From the NCBI GenBank assembly GCA_039636865.1, contig CP144172.1, forward strand, positions 2,108,001 through 2,172,000: a stretch of DNA of 64,000 bases, read 5' to 3'. Each line of letters starts with the position of its first letter. The first letter of the stretch is position 1. This document shows positions 63,857 to 64,000 of the stretch, piece by piece. This DNA is from Dermatophilaceae bacterium Sec6.4 (GTDB lineage Bacteria; Actinomycetota; Actinomycetes; Actinomycetales; Dermatophilaceae). The notes beneath the pieces were generated by a model. That model was not told the DNA's origin, searched no databases, and saw only the letters and a list, made by a program, of their open reading frames with translations. A program made the translations under genes and the position numbers.

Positions 63857-64000
63857 ACGCCTTCTTTCATAAAGCCCAGTCAGCCCTGCCTGGTGCCTCC
63901 ACGCCCATGTGCAGGTGTAAAGAAATTCATGTGTGGGTGACCGGCCCCGCCGGCCCGAGAACTACCGACGCTCGCGGCGACGCTGGGGTCGGTCGTATCG

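Noticed and set aside
1..64000. CRISPR arrays, tRNA and rRNA genes
   Set aside because: No regularly spaced repeats and no cloverleaf or rRNA signature segments were recognised by eye.

Overview
The window is GC-rich DNA from an actinobacterium. The evidence is strong GC bias at third codon positions, a mycothiol-dependent nitroreductase-like protein, a GAF-ANTAR regulator, an AdhA-type dehydrogenase, a CtpF-like ATPase and several actinobacterial small proteins. A micrococcalian relative (for example Dermacoccaceae) would fit, but that placement is inference. No rRNA, tRNA or CRISPR array was seen.

Positions 1-25.5 kb form a coherent low-oxygen, starvation and acid survival island. It carries GAPDH, a GAF-ANTAR regulator, a three-BON protein and AdhA, then a remnant of a ribosome-hibernation factor. 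A CtpF-like cation ATPase lies behind a YfcC-family transporter, divergent from an M20 dipeptidase. Two universal stress proteins (USPs), a PRC-barrel protein and a stomatin-like protein follow. The core is a tightly coupled operon: arginine/ornithine permease, arcA, arcB, arcC, phosphoketolase, class I aldolase and a plasma-membrane H+-ATPase. Most of its junctions are 4-base stop/start overlaps. Read together, peptides and arginine are taken up and degraded to make ATP, sugar phosphates pass through phosphoketolase to acetyl phosphate, and the ATPase spends ATP on proton export. Dos-box-like palindromes lie before GAPDH, between yfcC and the dipeptidase (two sites), and before an ABC exporter. 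All three USP genes in the window share an upstream element exactly 76 bases from the start codon.

Positions 25.5-36 kb hold a nitroreductase-like protein, a haloacid dehalogenase, an ABC exporter whose ATPase has an in-frame amber codon, a DUF6544 protein, a DUF4342 protein, decayed BON genes, a third USP and a DUF2235 hydrolase. Positions 36-45 kb carry catabolic genes: two oxidoreductases, a nitrilase/acyl-CoA dehydrogenase/acyl-CoA ligase operon (ligase frameshifted), and a GatC-like/amidase pair.

Positions 45-64 kb are accessory and partly decayed. They hold a serine hydrolase with a broken paralogue, remnants of a histidine kinase and LuxR regulator, a UvrA2-like protein, a recombinase remnant, a GNAT protein, an amidohydrolase, a phosphotransferase, and an intact IS256-type element with a perfect 9-bp target duplication inside a recognisable gene. 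A Nudix hydrolase, small membrane proteins and a phosphoribosyltransferase with an internal deletion follow. Broken genes are frequent after 27 kb; some have large deletions and so cannot all be sequencing errors.
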